This document shows, in pieces, positions 44,502 to 54,115 of a stretch of DNA of 64,000 nt (position 1 is its first letter; every line of letters starts with the position of its first letter). The position numbers were made by a program, and so were the translations under genes. The notes beneath the pieces were generated by a model, which saw only the letters and a list, made by a program, of their open reading frames with translations, was not told the origin of the DNA and searched no databases. Location: positions 82,082-146,081 of the forward strand of contig NZ_JOIJ01000012.1 in the NCBI RefSeq assembly GCF_000719975.1, given 5' to 3'. This DNA is from Prauserella rugosa. GTDB lineage: Bacteria > Actinomycetota > Actinomycetes > Mycobacteriales > Pseudonocardiaceae.

Positions 44502-45827
44502 TCAGCTGGGATCGGTGTCGTCGGGCCGCCCGGCCGCGAGTTTCGCCAGGGTGTCGAGCGCGGCGGCCAGCGCCGACTCGGTGGGGGCGGCCAGTGCCAA
44601 GCGAACGGCCGACGGTGCCTGCGATTCGTCCACCGCGAACGAGGCCGCCGGGCTGACGGCGATGCCGTGCCGCGCCGCGGCGGCGACGAAGGTGTCCGCC
44701 CGCCATGGCGACGGAAGTTCCCACCAGCAGTGGTAGGCACGCGGATCCGCCTGCACCGTGAAGCCGTCGAGCTTGCGCCGCACGAGTTCCTGGCGTCGGG
44801 CCGCGTCGGCGCGCTTGCCCGCGACGAGTTCACCGACCGTGCCGTCGGCGATCCAGCGCGTGACCGCCTCCAGTGCGAAACCCGTTGCCGCCCATCCCCC
44901 GCACCGCAGCGCCCTCGCGATGTCCTCCCTTCGCGATTCGGGCACGGAGAGGATCCCGAGCGTCAAGCCGGGCGAGAGACGTTTCGACATACTGTCGACC
45001 ACGATCGAATACTCCGGAATGTGGTCGGCCAATCGCGGTTCGTCACAGAGAAATGCGTTCACGCCATCCTCGATCACCGGAATCCCGAGGCGGCCCACGA
45101 CGTCGGCGAATGCCCGTTTCCGGCTTTCCGGCATCGTCAGCCCGAGCGGATTGTGCAACGCAGGCTGTACGTACACCGCGTCGAGACCGGCGCCGTCGAG
45201 CGCGTCGGGACGGATGCCGTCGTCGTCGAGTTCGAGCGGAACGAGCGTCACGCCACGGTTCGCGGCGATACCTCGCACGATCGGATAGGTCAGCGCTTCG
45301 ACCCCCAACCGGCCGCCGCGCGGCACGAGCGCGGACACAGCCGCGGCGATCGCCTGCCTGCCGTTGCCCGCGAACGTGATCCCGTCGGGATCGGCGTCAC
45401 CGAGCAGACCGGCGACCACCCGGCGTGCCTCCGCGGTCCCACCGACGGGCACCGGCGCCGAGGCCGCCCCGAACGCCTCCGGCCGCAACAGCCCGGACAG
45501 CCCCCTCGCGAGCAGATCGTCCTGTCCTGGTAACAACGGGAAGTTCAGCTCGAGATCGACCCGTGCCCGCGCGGGTTCGCCCCCGGACGGATCCACCGCA
45601 GGTCCGGACGCACGAACGAACGTGCCGCGGCCCACCTCGCCGACGACGAGTCCGCGCCGCGCCAGTTCGGCGTACACCCGCGACGCCGTCGATCCGGCGA
45701 TGCTGCGACTGCGCGCGAACCGGCGTTGCGGCGGAAGCTTCTCCCCCACGCGCAGTCGGCCCGCACGGATGTCGGCGGCGACGGCGTCGGCGATGGCTCG
45801 ATAGTCCTCGATCTGCGAACCGACCAT
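44502..45827 (-). CDS. MocR-type GntR regulator with aminotransferase domain
   Basis: 441 residues. The N-terminal winged HTH of the GntR family (YRAIADAVAADIRAGRLRVG…, then AGSTASRVYAELARRGLV) is fused to a fold-type I PLP aminotransferase domain. It has NPLGLTMPESRKRAF, a YVQPALHNP segment and the PLP lysine in SMSKRLSPG (about 279). Such proteins are transcription regulators that sense a PLP-linked amino compound, e.g. in GABA, taurine or vitamin B6 metabolism. The neighbouring NDH-2-like gene is on the same strand 160 bp upstream, so its target is not obvious. Confidence 0.9.
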   Translation of the reverse strand: MVGSQIEDYRAIADAVAADIRAGRLRVGEKLPPQRRFARSRSIAGSTASRVYAELARRGLVVGEVGRGTFVRASGPAVDPSGGEPARARVDLELNFPLLPGQDDLLARGLSGLLRPEAFGAASAPVPVGGTAEARRVVAGLLGDADPDGITFAGNGRQAIAAAVSALVPRGGRLGVEALTYPIVRGIAANRGVTLVPLELDDDGIRPDALDGAGLDAVYVQPALHNPLGLTMPESRKRAFADVVGRLGIPVIEDGVNAFLCDEPRLADHIPEYSIVVDSMSKRLSPGLTLGILSVPESRREDIARALRCGGWAATGFALEAVTRWIADGTVGELVAGKRADAARRQELVRRKLDGFTVQADPRAYHCWWELPSPWRADTFVAAAARHGIAVSPAASFAVDESQAPSAVRLALAAPTESALAAALDTLAKLAAGRPDDTDPS

Positions 45828-45988
45828 GCTCGCACCGTCGCAGATTATTGCACCGAGATCAATGCTCTGATTGCACCGCATCAGTGGCGAAGGCCGGCGT
45901 TGCCCCCAGGAAGACCGTTCCTGACGACGTCCCGATTGCTCCGATACACATCGGCGCAATCACGGCCTCGCGGCGTGGTCCTCGCTCC

Positions 45989-47206
45989 TCAGACGGCGGC
46001 CGGGCGAACGGGGCGGTACGGCCCGGGGTGCGCCGCGAACCACAACGCGCCCTTGACCACCGCCTCCTTGTACCAGGCAGCACTGCGGCCGGTGAGCGCG
46101 ATCCGATGAGGACGGTCGTCGGCGTCGACCGCCTGGATCACCCCGTCCCTTCTGCCGAGGCTCACGCACTGGTTGACGTAGCGGAAACGCAGGCCTGAGG
46201 CCTTCCGTCCCGCCAGCCGTGCGGCGATCGCCGCACCCGCGGCCCCGCTCATCGGCAACGCCGTGGCACAGGCCATGCGCAGCATGCGGCCACTCGGCAG
46301 ATCCGGCACCGCAGCGTCCCCCACCGCGTAGACGTCCGGATGCGACACCGACCGCAGCGTTCGGTCGACGCGGACACGACCCGCCTCGTCGACGGCCAGC
46401 CCGGCCCAGGCAGCCAGCGGGGGCACCACGAAGCCCGTGCACGCCACCGTCAACGCCGCCCCGACACTACGCCCGTCGGACAGCCGCACCGCCCCGTCCC
46501 GCGCGTCGGCGACCGATCCGGAGATCACCTCGACGCCCAGGCGGTCGAGCACGGCGCGCACGTGCCTGCGCCCACGCGGGGACAGTCCTGGCCCCGGGTC
46601 CACTTCGGACACCATGCGGACCCGCAGGGACGGGAACCGTTCCGCGATCTCGCTGGCCGCCTCGATGCCCGTCAGTCCCCCGCCGACGACCGCGACGGCG
46701 GCGCGTTCGGCAGCGAGTTCGACGAGACGATCGCGGATCCGCTCGGCGTCCTCCGCCGTGGCCAGTGCCATCGCCGCGTCCGGCGCAGGCGCGGCCGCGC
46801 TGCCGAGCGCGTACACGAGCGTGTCGTAACGCAGCACCCCGCCGCCCCCGGCGCCATTTCCCCCGGCGCTATTTCCCCCGCCACCGGCACCTTCGGCCCC
46901 ACCGCCCCCGGCGCCATTTCCCCCGGCGCTATTTCCCCCGCCGCCGGCAAGAGCGACCTCACGTCGGTCGAGGTCGATGCCCCGCACCCGGTCCACGACA
47001 ACGGACACGCCGGACCGCACCCGCTCACGCAGGGGGCGCACGACGATCGACTCCCCCGCCGCCACCTGATGCAACCGCACCCGTTCGACGAACGTGGCAC
47101 GTTCGTTCACCAGCATGACCTCGGCACCGTCGATCCTGCGGGCGAGCCGGTTCGCCGCCGTCACCCCCGCGTAGCCGCCGCCGATCACCACGATCCGATG
47201 CCCCAT
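45989..47206 (-). CDS. NDH-2-like FAD-dependent pyridine nucleotide oxidoreductase
   Basis: 405 residues. Two Rossmann motifs, VIGGGYAGVTAANRLARR (6-23) and VVGGGLTGIEAASEIAER, are followed by the second FAD motif VYAVGDAAVPDLPSG. It resembles small NAD(P)H:quinone or NDH-2-type reductases without a clear membrane anchor. Residues 88-123 are an extra Gly/Asn/Ala insert made of two copies of GGGGNSAGGNGAGGGG, encoded by a 60-bp duplication, probably a surface loop. It lies 99 bp downstream of an ECF41-type sigma factor gene, and in that sigma group the partner is often such a redox enzyme. Confidence 0.85.
   Translation of the reverse strand: MGHRIVVIGGGYAGVTAANRLARRIDGAEVMLVNERATFVERVRLHQVAAGESIVVRPLRERVRSGVSVVVDRVRGIDLDRREVALAGGGGNSAGGNGAGGGGAEGAGGGGNSAGGNGAGGGGVLRYDTLVYALGSAAAPAPDAAMALATAEDAERIRDRLVELAAERAAVAVVGGGLTGIEAASEIAERFPSLRVRMVSEVDPGPGLSPRGRRHVRAVLDRLGVEVISGSVADARDGAVRLSDGRSVGAALTVACTGFVVPPLAAWAGLAVDEAGRVRVDRTLRSVSHPDVYAVGDAAVPDLPSGRMLRMACATALPMSGAAGAAIAARLAGRKASGLRFRYVNQCVSLGRRDGVIQAVDADDRPHRIALTGRSAAWYKEAVVKGALWFAAHPGPYRPVRPAAV
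46843..46950 (-). repeat. 60-bp in-frame duplication coding a Gly-rich loop
   Basis: 46843-46890 and 46903-46950 match with one mismatch and a 60-bp period. Each copy itself contains two near-copies of a 15-mer (GGCGCYATTTCCCCC). The frame is preserved. Confidence 0.85.
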
Positions 47207-47233
47207 GAGGGACTCCTTCCACCCGAAGACGTC

Positions 47234-47300
47234 ACCTCATGAACCGCGCAGCGGCCCGGAAGCTGACACCTCCGGAGTGTGTGCTACCTCACGAACCGCG
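47234..47300. repeat. Direct repeats upstream of the flavoprotein gene
   Basis: ACCTCATGAACCGCG (47234-47248) and ACCTCACGAACCGCG (47286-47300) differ at one base and lie 52 bp apart, between the sigma gene and the flavoprotein start. A regulator site is possible; none is identified. Confidence 0.4.
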
Positions 47301-47305
47301 GCGAG

Positions 47306-48172
47306 TCACGGCAGCGTCAGCCGCGCCAGTTTGTCGGGGTTGGCCACCAGGTAGATGTCGGCGATCCGGCCTTCCACGACGTGCAGCGACACCGCGAGCG
47401 CGGGAACGCCGTCGAACGTCGCCACGATCCCGGGCGCACCGTTGACCTCGAGTCGATGCACGCCCAGCCCGGGGATGTCGCGGCTCATCCAGCCCAGGTA
47501 GCGAGCGACCCGGTCGGCACCCGACACCGGCTTGCGCGCCGCGGTGGCCCGGCCTCCGCCGTCGGCCCACGCCACGACGTCGTCGACGAACAGGCTGCGC
47601 AGCCGCTCCTGATTGCCGCCCCGCGCTGCTTCCAGGAACCGGTCGGTGATCCGCTGCGCCTGCTCGACCGACGTGGTGAACCGCGCCCTGCCCTGCGCCA
47701 CGTGCCCGCGGGCACGCCGGTACAGCTGCTGGCTGTGCGCCTCGGTCACCTCGAGCATCTCCGCGATCTCCGCGTGCGGATACCCGAAGGCCTCCCGCAG
47801 CACGAACACCGCGCGCTCGGGCGGAGTCAGGCGTTCGAGGACCACGAGCATCGCCATCGACACCGACTCGCGCTCGGCGAGCGTCGCGAGTGCGTGCTCG
47901 GTGACGACCGGCTCCGGCAGCCAGGGCCCGACGTACTCCTCACGCCGGGCCCTGGCCGACGTCAACCGGTTCAGGCACACATTGGTCAGGACCCGCGTCA
48001 ACCACGCGGCCGGCTCGCACACGCCGCCGTGGTCCGCACCCGACCAGCGCACGTACGTGTCCTGCACCGCGTCCTCGGCGTCGGCCACCGTGCCGAGCAT
48101 GCGGTAGGCGATGGCCTGCAGCCGAGGCCGCGCCGCCTCGAAGGTGCGGACGTGCTCGTCGGCGATGGACAC
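47306..48172 (-). CDS. ECF sigma factor with SnoaL-like domain (SigJ/ECF41 type)
   Basis: 288 residues. Region 2 is FEAARPRLQAIAYRMLGTVA and DAEDAVQDTYVRW (about 10-45); region 4 is LTPPERAVFVLREAFGYPHA EIAEMLE (about 115-140, split here). The C-terminal about 120 residues form an NTF2/SnoaL-like domain (DRFLEAARGGNQERLRSLFV…), which in this group replaces an anti-sigma factor and tunes activity. It directs RNA polymerase to a small regulon, usually including the adjacent redox gene, here the flavoprotein downstream. An exact ECF41 promoter could not be found in the short gap. Confidence 0.92.
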   Translation of the reverse strand: MSIADEHVRTFEAARPRLQAIAYRMLGTVADAEDAVQDTYVRWSGADHGGVCEPAAWLTRVLTNVCLNRLTSARARREEYVGPWLPEPVVTEHALATLAERESVSMAMLVVLERLTPPERAVFVLREAFGYPHAEIAEMLEVTEAHSQQLYRRARGHVAQGRARFTTSVEQAQRITDRFLEAARGGNQERLRSLFVDDVVAWADGGGRATAARKPVSGADRVARYLGWMSRDIPGLGVHRLEVNGAPGIVATFDGVPALAVSLHVVEGRIADIYLVANPDKLARLTLP

Positions 48173-48185
48173 GTCCTCACCGTAG

Positions 48186-50765
48186 TCACTCGGCCCCGGC
48201 GGATGCGCGCGAGACGACGTCGAAGGTCAGGCCGTCGTCGCCCGCGTCGATCCGCACGGTCGACCCCTCGGTGATCTGCCCGCCGAGCAACATGCGCGAG
48301 AGCACGTTGTCGACCTCCCGCTGGATCGTGCGCCGCAGCGGGCGAGCACCGTACTCGGGCTGGTATCCCGCGTCGGCGAGCCAGCGCACCGCGTCCTGAC
48401 CGACCTCGACCTCGACGTCCTGCGCCCTGGCCTTGCGCCGCGTCTCCTCGAGCAGCAGCGACGTCACCTGCTCCAACTGCTCCGAGCTCAGCTTGCGGAA
48501 CACGATGATCTCGTCGATGCGGTTGAGGAACTCGGGACGGAAATTCTCCCTCAGCCGCCGCATCAACCGCTCCCGCAGGGGCTGTTCGTCCTCGTCGCCG
48601 GCCGCGGCGGTGAAGCCCAGCGCGCCCTGCGTGCCGCTGAGCACGAGTTCGGAGCCGATGTTGCTGGTCATGATCAGCACCGTGTTCGTGAAGTTCACCG
48701 TGCGGCCCCGGCCGTCGGTCAACCTGCCGTCGTCGAGCACCTGCAGCAGGACGTTGAACACCTCGGGGTGGGCCTTCTCGATCTCGTCGAGCAGCACCAC
48801 CGAGTACGGCGTGCGCCGCACCGCCTCGGTCAGCTGACCGGCCTCCTCGTAGCCGACGTAACCGGGCGGCGCACCGATCAGCCGGGAGACCGTGTGCCGC
48901 TCGCCGTACTCCGACATGTCGAGGCGGATCATGCGGTCGTCCCCGCCGAACAGTGCCTCGGCCAGCGCGCGGGCCAGTTCCGTCTTGCCCACACCCGTGG
49001 GCCCGAGGAACAGGAAGCTGCCCGAGGGACGGTCGGGCTCGGCCAGACCCGCTCGCGTGCGGCGGACGGCCTCGGCGATCGCCTCCACCGCCTCGTCCTG
49101 GCCGACGACCCGGCTGTGCAGGTGTTCCTCGAGTTTGAGCAGCCGTTCGCGCTCCTCCTGCGTCAACTGCGCGACCGGAATGCCCGTGAGCCGGGAGACC
49201 ACCTCGGCAATGTCGGTCTGGCCGACCTCCGCCTCGCCCGCGGGCCGGTCCTGGTTGCGCGTCTGCTCGATCCGTTCCCGCAACTCGTTGATCTCGTCCC
49301 GCAGCGCCGAGGCCCGTTCGTAGTGTTCCTCGCTCACGGCTTGGTCGCGGTCCCGCGAGAGCTGGTCGAGGCGGTCCTGCAGCTCGGTCAGCCCTTCCGG
49401 ACGCTGCGCCGAGCGCATGCGCACCCGCGCGCCCGCCTGGTCGATCAGGTCGATCGCCTTGTCCGGAAGGTGCCGGTCGGTGATGTACCGATCCGACATG
49501 GTGGCCGCCGCGCTCAGTGCCTCGTCGGTGAACCGCACCTGGTGGTGCGCCTCGTACTGGTCACGCAGGCCGTAGAGGATCGTCAACGCGTCCTCGACGC
49601 TCGGTTCCGGCACGAGGATCGGCTGGAACCGCCGTTCGAACGCCGGATCGGTCTCGATGTTCGAGCGGTACTCGTCGAGCGTCGTCGCACCCACGATGTG
49701 GAGCTCACCGCGCGCCAACGCGGGTTTGAGCATGTTGCCCGCGCCCATTGATCCTTCCGACGAACCGGCGCCGACCACCATGTGCAGCTCGTCGATGAAC
49801 ACGATGAGCTCGTCGCGGTGCTCCCTGATCTCGGCCAGCAGCGCCGTCATCCGCTCCTCGAAGTCGCCGCGATAGCGCGTTCCCGCCACCATCGCGGTGA
49901 GGTCGAGCTGCACCACCCGGCGATCGCCGAGGATGTCGGGCACCTGGCGGTCGGAGATGCGCTGGGCCAGCCCCTCGACGATGGCCGTCTTACCGACGCC
50001 TGCCTCGCCGATGAGTACCGGGTTGTTCTTCGTGCGCCGCGACAGCACCTCGATGGTCTGCTCGATCTCGTTGTCGCGACCGACGACGGGATCGAGCTCG
50101 CCTCCCGCGGCCATGGCCGTCAGATCGCGGCCGTACTGGTCCAGCGTCGGGGTGTCGCCGCCCCCGCTCGTCGCACTCGTGCCCGACGATCCGCGCCCGG
50201 CGCTCGCGCCGGCCTGCGCCGTCGTACCCGGCTCGGGACCTGCCAGCGCCCTGCGGATCGTCTCGGGGGTCACGCCCGCGTCCCCGAGCATGCGTCCCGC
50301 CGCCGAGTCCTGATGCGCCACGAGCGACAGCAGGATGTGCTCGGGGCCGATGTAGCTGCTGCGCAACTGGCGCGAGATCTGGTGCGCATCCATGAGGATG
50401 CGCTTGGCCCCCGGCGTCAGAATCGGTGCCGTGGCCGGACCACTCTGCCTACGGGTCTCGTCGTCGGTGCCTTGACCGCCGATCTGCGTGGCGAGCGCGT
50501 CGGGGTCGCCGCCCGCACGCTGGATGAGCTCGCGGCTGCTCGGCACCTGGGTCGCGCCCCAGAGCAGGTGCGTCGTGTCGAGCTCGGCGCGTCCCTGCTC
50601 GCCGACCTGCTTCACCGCGGCCGACAGGAGCGCGAGTGCCTGTTCGCTCATCAACCGCGTGATACCGACCGGCCCTGCCCGCCTGCCCGGCACGGAACCA
50701 CCGAAGAACTGGGCGAGGAACTGGTCGAACGGGCTCGGACCGGGTTCGCCGAAGAAGCCGGACAT
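48186..50765 (-). CDS. ClpC-like AAA+ protease ATPase
   Basis: 859 residues. Two N-terminal Clp repeats ([34 protein letters not shown]) follow a short FFG-rich leader and precede a Gly/Ser linker. AAA domain 1 has GEAGVGKTA (near 255). The middle segment has a UVR-type motif ([20 protein letters not shown]), and AAA domain 2 has GPTGVGKTE (near 590). The tripeptide LGF in GTQGALGF matches the loop that docks on ClpP. It unfolds proteins for degradation. The N-terminal leader and the Ser/Gly linker distinguish it from the main ClpC, so it is probably a second, accessory Clp ATPase. Confidence 0.9.
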   Translation of the reverse strand: MSGFFGEPGPSPFDQFLAQFFGGSVPGRRAGPVGITRLMSEQALALLSAAVKQVGEQGRAELDTTHLLWGATQVPSSRELIQRAGGDPDALATQIGGQGTDDETRRQSGPATAPILTPGAKRILMDAHQISRQLRSSYIGPEHILLSLVAHQDSAAGRMLGDAGVTPETIRRALAGPEPGTTAQAGASAGRGSSGTSATSGGGDTPTLDQYGRDLTAMAAGGELDPVVGRDNEIEQTIEVLSRRTKNNPVLIGEAGVGKTAIVEGLAQRISDRQVPDILGDRRVVQLDLTAMVAGTRYRGDFEERMTALLAEIREHRDELIVFIDELHMVVGAGSSEGSMGAGNMLKPALARGELHIVGATTLDEYRSNIETDPAFERRFQPILVPEPSVEDALTILYGLRDQYEAHHQVRFTDEALSAAATMSDRYITDRHLPDKAIDLIDQAGARVRMRSAQRPEGLTELQDRLDQLSRDRDQAVSEEHYERASALRDEINELRERIEQTRNQDRPAGEAEVGQTDIAEVVSRLTGIPVAQLTQEERERLLKLEEHLHSRVVGQDEAVEAIAEAVRRTRAGLAEPDRPSGSFLFLGPTGVGKTELARALAEALFGGDDRMIRLDMSEYGERHTVSRLIGAPPGYVGYEEAGQLTEAVRRTPYSVVLLDEIEKAHPEVFNVLLQVLDDGRLTDGRGRTVNFTNTVLIMTSNIGSELVLSGTQGALGFTAAAGDEDEQPLRERLMRRLRENFRPEFLNRIDEIIVFRKLSSEQLEQVTSLLLEETRRKARAQDVEVEVGQDAVRWLADAGYQPEYGARPLRRTIQREVDNVLSRMLLGGQITEGSTVRIDAGDDGLTFDVVSRASAGAE

Positions 50766-50874
50766 CTACAGCCTCCTCCTAACCGTGGGCGGATTCTGCC
50801 CGGCAGGGCTACCCGCTGAGCCGACCTGCCAACCAGCCCGGCGCGACGTGCGCCGATGCCCGCGAGCGCCGCGC

Positions 50875-51867
50875 TCAGCCGTGGGTGTGCTGCGTACGGT
50901 CGGCACCCGGCGCGGGCGCCGGTCGAGGGTCCACACCACCGGCACCCAGCGCGGCCCTGCGGAACTCGCTGGGGTTGACACCGCGCACACGCTTGAACGC
51001 GGCACTGAACCCGAACGGATCGGCATAGCCCACCGCATGGGCGACGTCGGAGACGGTGGCCGAGTCGCGTTCGGTCAACAGTTCGGCCGCCAGCGTCATG
51101 CGCCAACGGGTGAGGTAGGCCAGCGGCGGCTCGCCCAGCACGTCGGCGAACCGCTTCGCCAGGGTCGACCGCGCCACGCCGACGCTGCGCGCCAGCGTGG
51201 CCACCGTCCACGGCCGCTGCGGCTCGGCGTGCATCCGCCTCAGCGCGTCACCGACCACCGGGTCCCGCTGCGCGGCCCACCACGCGGGAGCCTCCCCGCC
51301 CGGCCGGCCGAACCACGCCCGCAAGGTGCAGACCAGCATCCAGTCCAGCAACCGGTCGAGCACCACCTGCTGACCGGGACGGTCGACGAGCACCTCCTCC
51401 GCGAGATGGTCCAGCACGGCATCGCCGCTCCCGCCACCGTCCACACGCAACACATCGGGCAGGGCGTCCAGCAGGCGGCGGTTGGTCTCGGCGTGCGCGG
51501 GGTAGGAACCGACGATCAGCGTCGCGCCGCCGCCCTCCCCCGCGTCGTGCCATCCGCGGCGATGGCGCGTGCCGCCCTGCTCGGGGACCGCACAGTGCTG
51601 CCCGCACGCGACCGGCTCGGCGAGGGTGCCGATCTCGTCGACGAAGCGGAACGTGACGGGTCCGCGGACGACGACGGTGTCGCGGTCACGCAACGGTTCG
51701 GGCCTGCCGCGCGACGGCACGATCCACCCCGACCCGCCGAGCACGGTGCACAGGGTCAGCGGCGCGCCGTCGACGAAGTCCAACGACCACGGCGGCGTCA
51801 ACATCGCACTGCCGAACAACGAACCGTGTGCCCGCACGCCGCGGATCAGATCGTCGAAGACGTCCAC
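50875..51867 (-). CDS. AraC-family regulator with cupin-type sensor
   Basis: 330 residues. The N-terminal cupin-like domain (MLTPPWSLDFVDGAPLTLCT … VVVRGPVTFRFVDE) is followed by a double helix-turn-helix (WTVATLARSVGVARSTLAKR; VSDVAHAVGYADPFGFSAAF, about 225-295). The C-terminus is a Pro/Gly tail ending in HTHG. Such regulators often control a nearby oxidoreductase. The divergent gene at 51950 (flavin/PNPOx-like enzyme) is 82 bp away and is the likely target. Confidence 0.92.
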   Translation of the reverse strand: MDVFDDLIRGVRAHGSLFGSAMLTPPWSLDFVDGAPLTLCTVLGGSGWIVPSRGRPEPLRDRDTVVVRGPVTFRFVDEIGTLAEPVACGQHCAVPEQGGTRHRRGWHDAGEGGGATLIVGSYPAHAETNRRLLDALPDVLRVDGGGSGDAVLDHLAEEVLVDRPGQQVVLDRLLDWMLVCTLRAWFGRPGGEAPAWWAAQRDPVVGDALRRMHAEPQRPWTVATLARSVGVARSTLAKRFADVLGEPPLAYLTRWRMTLAAELLTERDSATVSDVAHAVGYADPFGFSAAFKRVRGVNPSEFRRAALGAGGVDPRPAPAPGADRTQHTHG

Positions 51868-51949
51868 CCTGTCGAGCGTAGACGAATACGCAGGCGGTTC
51901 GGCGTCTTACCTATGGGATCGTCCGGAACACTGCGGTTGACTCGTCGAC

Positions 51950-52387
51950 ATGACGACCGAATCCACCACGCAGGCCTCGCTGCTGACGGCCGACGACCTC
52001 GCATTCCTCCGGCGCCCGCTGCAGGGTTTCCTGTCCGTCGCGGCCGGGCCGGTGCCGCCGCAGCCCCGGCCCGTGTGGTTCGAGGCCACCGACGACGGCA
52101 CGATCGAGCTGTTCACCGACCGGAACGCACCCAAGGTGCGCGCGCTGCGCCGGGATCCACGCGCGTCGATCGTCGTCGCGTCCCCGGTGGGGGAACGCGA
52201 ACACTGGGTCTCGGTCGCGGGCACCACCACGACGACCGAGGGCGCAGGCGATCTTCTGGAACGACTCGCCGCCCGCTACTGGGATCTTCGCGATCCCGCA
52301 CGCGCCGCCGAACTCGCCGAGATGCGAACGGTCCAGTGGCTACGGGTCGTCCTCCATCCGGAGTCCGTGCGCCGGGTGGCTTACTGA
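51950..52387 (+). CDS. Pyridoxamine 5'-phosphate oxidase-like flavin-binding protein
   Basis: 145 residues, split beta-barrel. LAFLRRPLQGFLSVAAGPVP, RPVWFEATDDGTIELFTDRN, APKVRALRRDPRASIVVAS and HWVSVAGTTT follow the order of FMN/F420-binding PNPOx-like enzymes of actinobacteria. It probably reduces or binds a small molecule with a flavin or deazaflavin; true vitamin B6 synthesis is unlikely at this length. Divergent from an AraC regulator that may control it. Confidence 0.85.
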   Translation: MTTESTTQASLLTADDLAFLRRPLQGFLSVAAGPVPPQPRPVWFEATDDGTIELFTDRNAPKVRALRRDPRASIVVASPVGEREHWVSVAGTTTTTEGAGDLLERLAARYWDLRDPARAAELAEMRTVQWLRVVLHPESVRRVAY

Positions 52388-52467
52388 GCCGCCCCGGAGG
52401 GCCGGCCACGGCGCGGGCGGCTTGCGCGCCGGCACCGTTGGACGCGGTGTCCCAGCGACCCGTGGGC

Positions 52468-52551
52468 GCAACACGAGCCCCCGAGGGCGCAACACGGGCC
52501 CCTGAGAACGCAACACGCGTCCCCCAGGGCGCAACACGCGGCCCTGGGAAC
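52468..52551. repeat. Four 21-bp intergenic tandem units
   Basis: Units at 52468-52488, 52489-52509, 52510-52530 and 52531-52551 share GCAACACGnGnCCC and vary at the end (GAGGGC, TGAGAAC, CAGGGC, TGGGAAC). The array abuts the terminator stem. No gene is seen here. Confidence 0.8.
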
Positions 52552-52590
52552 ACGACACGGGAGCGCGGCGTGCCCGCGCTCCCGTGTCGT
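52552..52590. terminator. Bidirectional terminator next to the 21-bp array
   Basis: 17-bp arms ACGACACGGGAGCGCGG (52552-52568) and complement (52574-52590), 5-nt loop, then TTTCG. It lies between the convergent PNPOx-like gene and lpd. Confidence 0.85.
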
Positions 52591-52605
52591 TTCGCTCCGG
52601 ACCGC

Positions 52606-54006
52606 TCACATGTTGATCATGTGGCCGGCGAGGCCGTGGACCGCTTCCTTCACGGCCTCGCCCAGGGTCGGGTGGGCGTGCACGTTGCGTCCCACCTCGT
52701 GCACCGTCAGATCCCACTGCTGGGCAAGCGTGAGCTCGGGCAGCAGCTCGGTGACCTCCGGGCCGATCATGTGCGCGCCGAGGAACTCGCCGTACTTGGC
52801 GTCGACGACGATCTTGACGAAGCCGACCGGGTCGGCGAGGCCGTGTGCCTTGCCGTTCGCGGTGAACGGGAACTTCTGCACCTGCACGTCGTGTCCCGCG
52901 TCGCGGGCCTGCTGCTCGGTGAGGCCGAACGAGGCGACCTGCGGCTGGCAGTACGTCGCACGCGGGATCATGCGGAAGTCGAGTTCCATCGTCTCGGCGT
53001 CGGCGATCGTCTCGGCCGCGATCATCGCCATCGACTCGGCGGCGTGCGCGAGCATCAGCTTGGCCGTGACATCACCGATCGCGAAGATGTGCGGCACGTT
53101 CGTGCGGCCCCTGCCGTCGACGTCGATGGCGCCCCGCTCGGTCAGCCGCACGCCGGTGTTCTCGAGCCCGTAGCCCTCGACGTTCGGCGCGAATCCCATG
53201 GCCTGCAGCACCTTGTCGGCTTCGAGCACCTTCTGCTCGCCATCGGCCGACACCGTCACGCGCACGCCGGTCCCGTTGTCCTCAATGGACTCGACCTTCG
53301 TGGACGTGAGGACCTCCACACCGAGACGGCGGTACCGGCGCGCCAGTTCGGCCGACACCTCCTCGTCCTCGGCGGGCACCATGCGGTCGGCGAACTCGAC
53401 GATCGTGACCTTGACGCCGTAGTTGTGCAGCACGTAGGCGAACTCGACGCCGATGGCACCCGCACCAGCGATGACGACGCTGCCGGGAAGTTCCTCGGCG
53501 AGGATCTGCTCCTCGTAGGTGACGACGTTCTGGCTGCGCTGCGTACCGGGCAGCAGCTTCGGGCTCGCGCCGGCGGCGATGATGCAGTGGTCGAACGTCA
53601 CCGTGTCGACCTGCCCGTCCTCCCGGCGCACGTCGATGGCGTTCGGACCGGTGAAGCTGCCCCTGCCGTTGAACTGGGTGATGGCATTCTTCTTCATCAG
53701 GTAGTGAATGCCCTTGACGCGGCCGTCGGCGACCTTGCGGCTGCGCGTGTACGCGGCGCCGTAGTCGAACGTGACCTCGCCGGTCGTCTGGATACCGAAG
53801 GTTTTGGCCTCGGTGTGGAACAGGTGCGCCAGCTCCGCGTTCCGCAGGAGCGCCTTCGACGGGATGCAGCCCACGTTCAGGCACACACCGCCCCAGTAGC
53901 GCTCCTCGATGATCGCGGTGTCGTACCCGAGCTGGGCCGCGCGGACGGCGGCGGTGTATCCGCCGGGCCCCGCACCCAGGACCACAACGTCGAAGTGTTC
54001 GCTCAT
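52606..54006 (-). CDS. lpdA: Dihydrolipoamide dehydrogenase (E3)
   Basis: 466 residues. FAD motif [20 protein letters not shown] (8-27), redox disulfide Cys42-Cys47 in [19 protein letters not shown] motif [19 protein letters not shown]2 motif [18 protein letters not shown] and the C-terminal catalytic His-Glu pair ([13 protein letters not shown]). It reoxidises lipoyl-E2 of pyruvate and 2-oxoglutarate dehydrogenase with NAD+. Works with AceE and the lipoyl groups made by LipA in this window. ATG 54004-54006 chosen over an upstream Met. Confidence 0.97.
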   Translation of the reverse strand: MSEHFDVVVLGAGPGGYTAAVRAAQLGYDTAIIEERYWGGVCLNVGCIPSKALLRNAELAHLFHTEAKTFGIQTTGEVTFDYGAAYTRSRKVADGRVKGIHYLMKKNAITQFNGRGSFTGPNAIDVRREDGQVDTVTFDHCIIAAGASPKLLPGTQRSQNVVTYEEQILAEELPGSVVIAGAGAIGVEFAYVLHNYGVKVTIVEFADRMVPAEDEEVSAELARRYRRLGVEVLTSTKVESIEDNGTGVRVTVSADGEQKVLEADKVLQAMGFAPNVEGYGLENTGVRLTERGAIDVDGRGRTNVPHIFAIGDVTAKLMLAHAAESMAMIAAETIADAETMELDFRMIPRATYCQPQVASFGLTEQQARDAGHDVQVQKFPFTANGKAHGLADPVGFVKIVVDAKYGEFLGAHMIGPEVTELLPELTLAQQWDLTVHEVGRNVHAHPTLGEAVKEAVHGLAGHMINM

Positions 54007-54070
54007 GGTCGCGATTATGCCCCGCACCACACGTCGTGGCCGCCACCCCGGCCACGGGCGTGACGTGAGT

Positions 54071-54105
54071 CGCTCCGCCGGGCCACCCGGGCGCCCGGCG
54101 GAGCG
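54071..54105 (-). terminator. Hairpin after the deazaflavin-dependent reductase gene
   Basis: 13-bp arms CGCTCCGCCGGGC (54071-54083) and complement (54093-54105), 9-nt loop. It follows the stop at 54116 on the minus strand and precedes lpd. Confidence 0.75.
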
Positions 54106-54115
54106 AATCAGCAGG

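Noticed and set aside
52441..52590. Heptapeptide-repeat coding potential across the 21-bp array
   Set aside because: A 21-bp period stays open in several frames by construction; no start, ribosome-binding site or folded domain accompanies it.
50488..54063. Open frame of about 1190 codons on the plus strand
   Set aside because: It runs through the AraC gene, two intergenic regions, the 21-bp array and lpd in antisense, so it cannot be one real gene.
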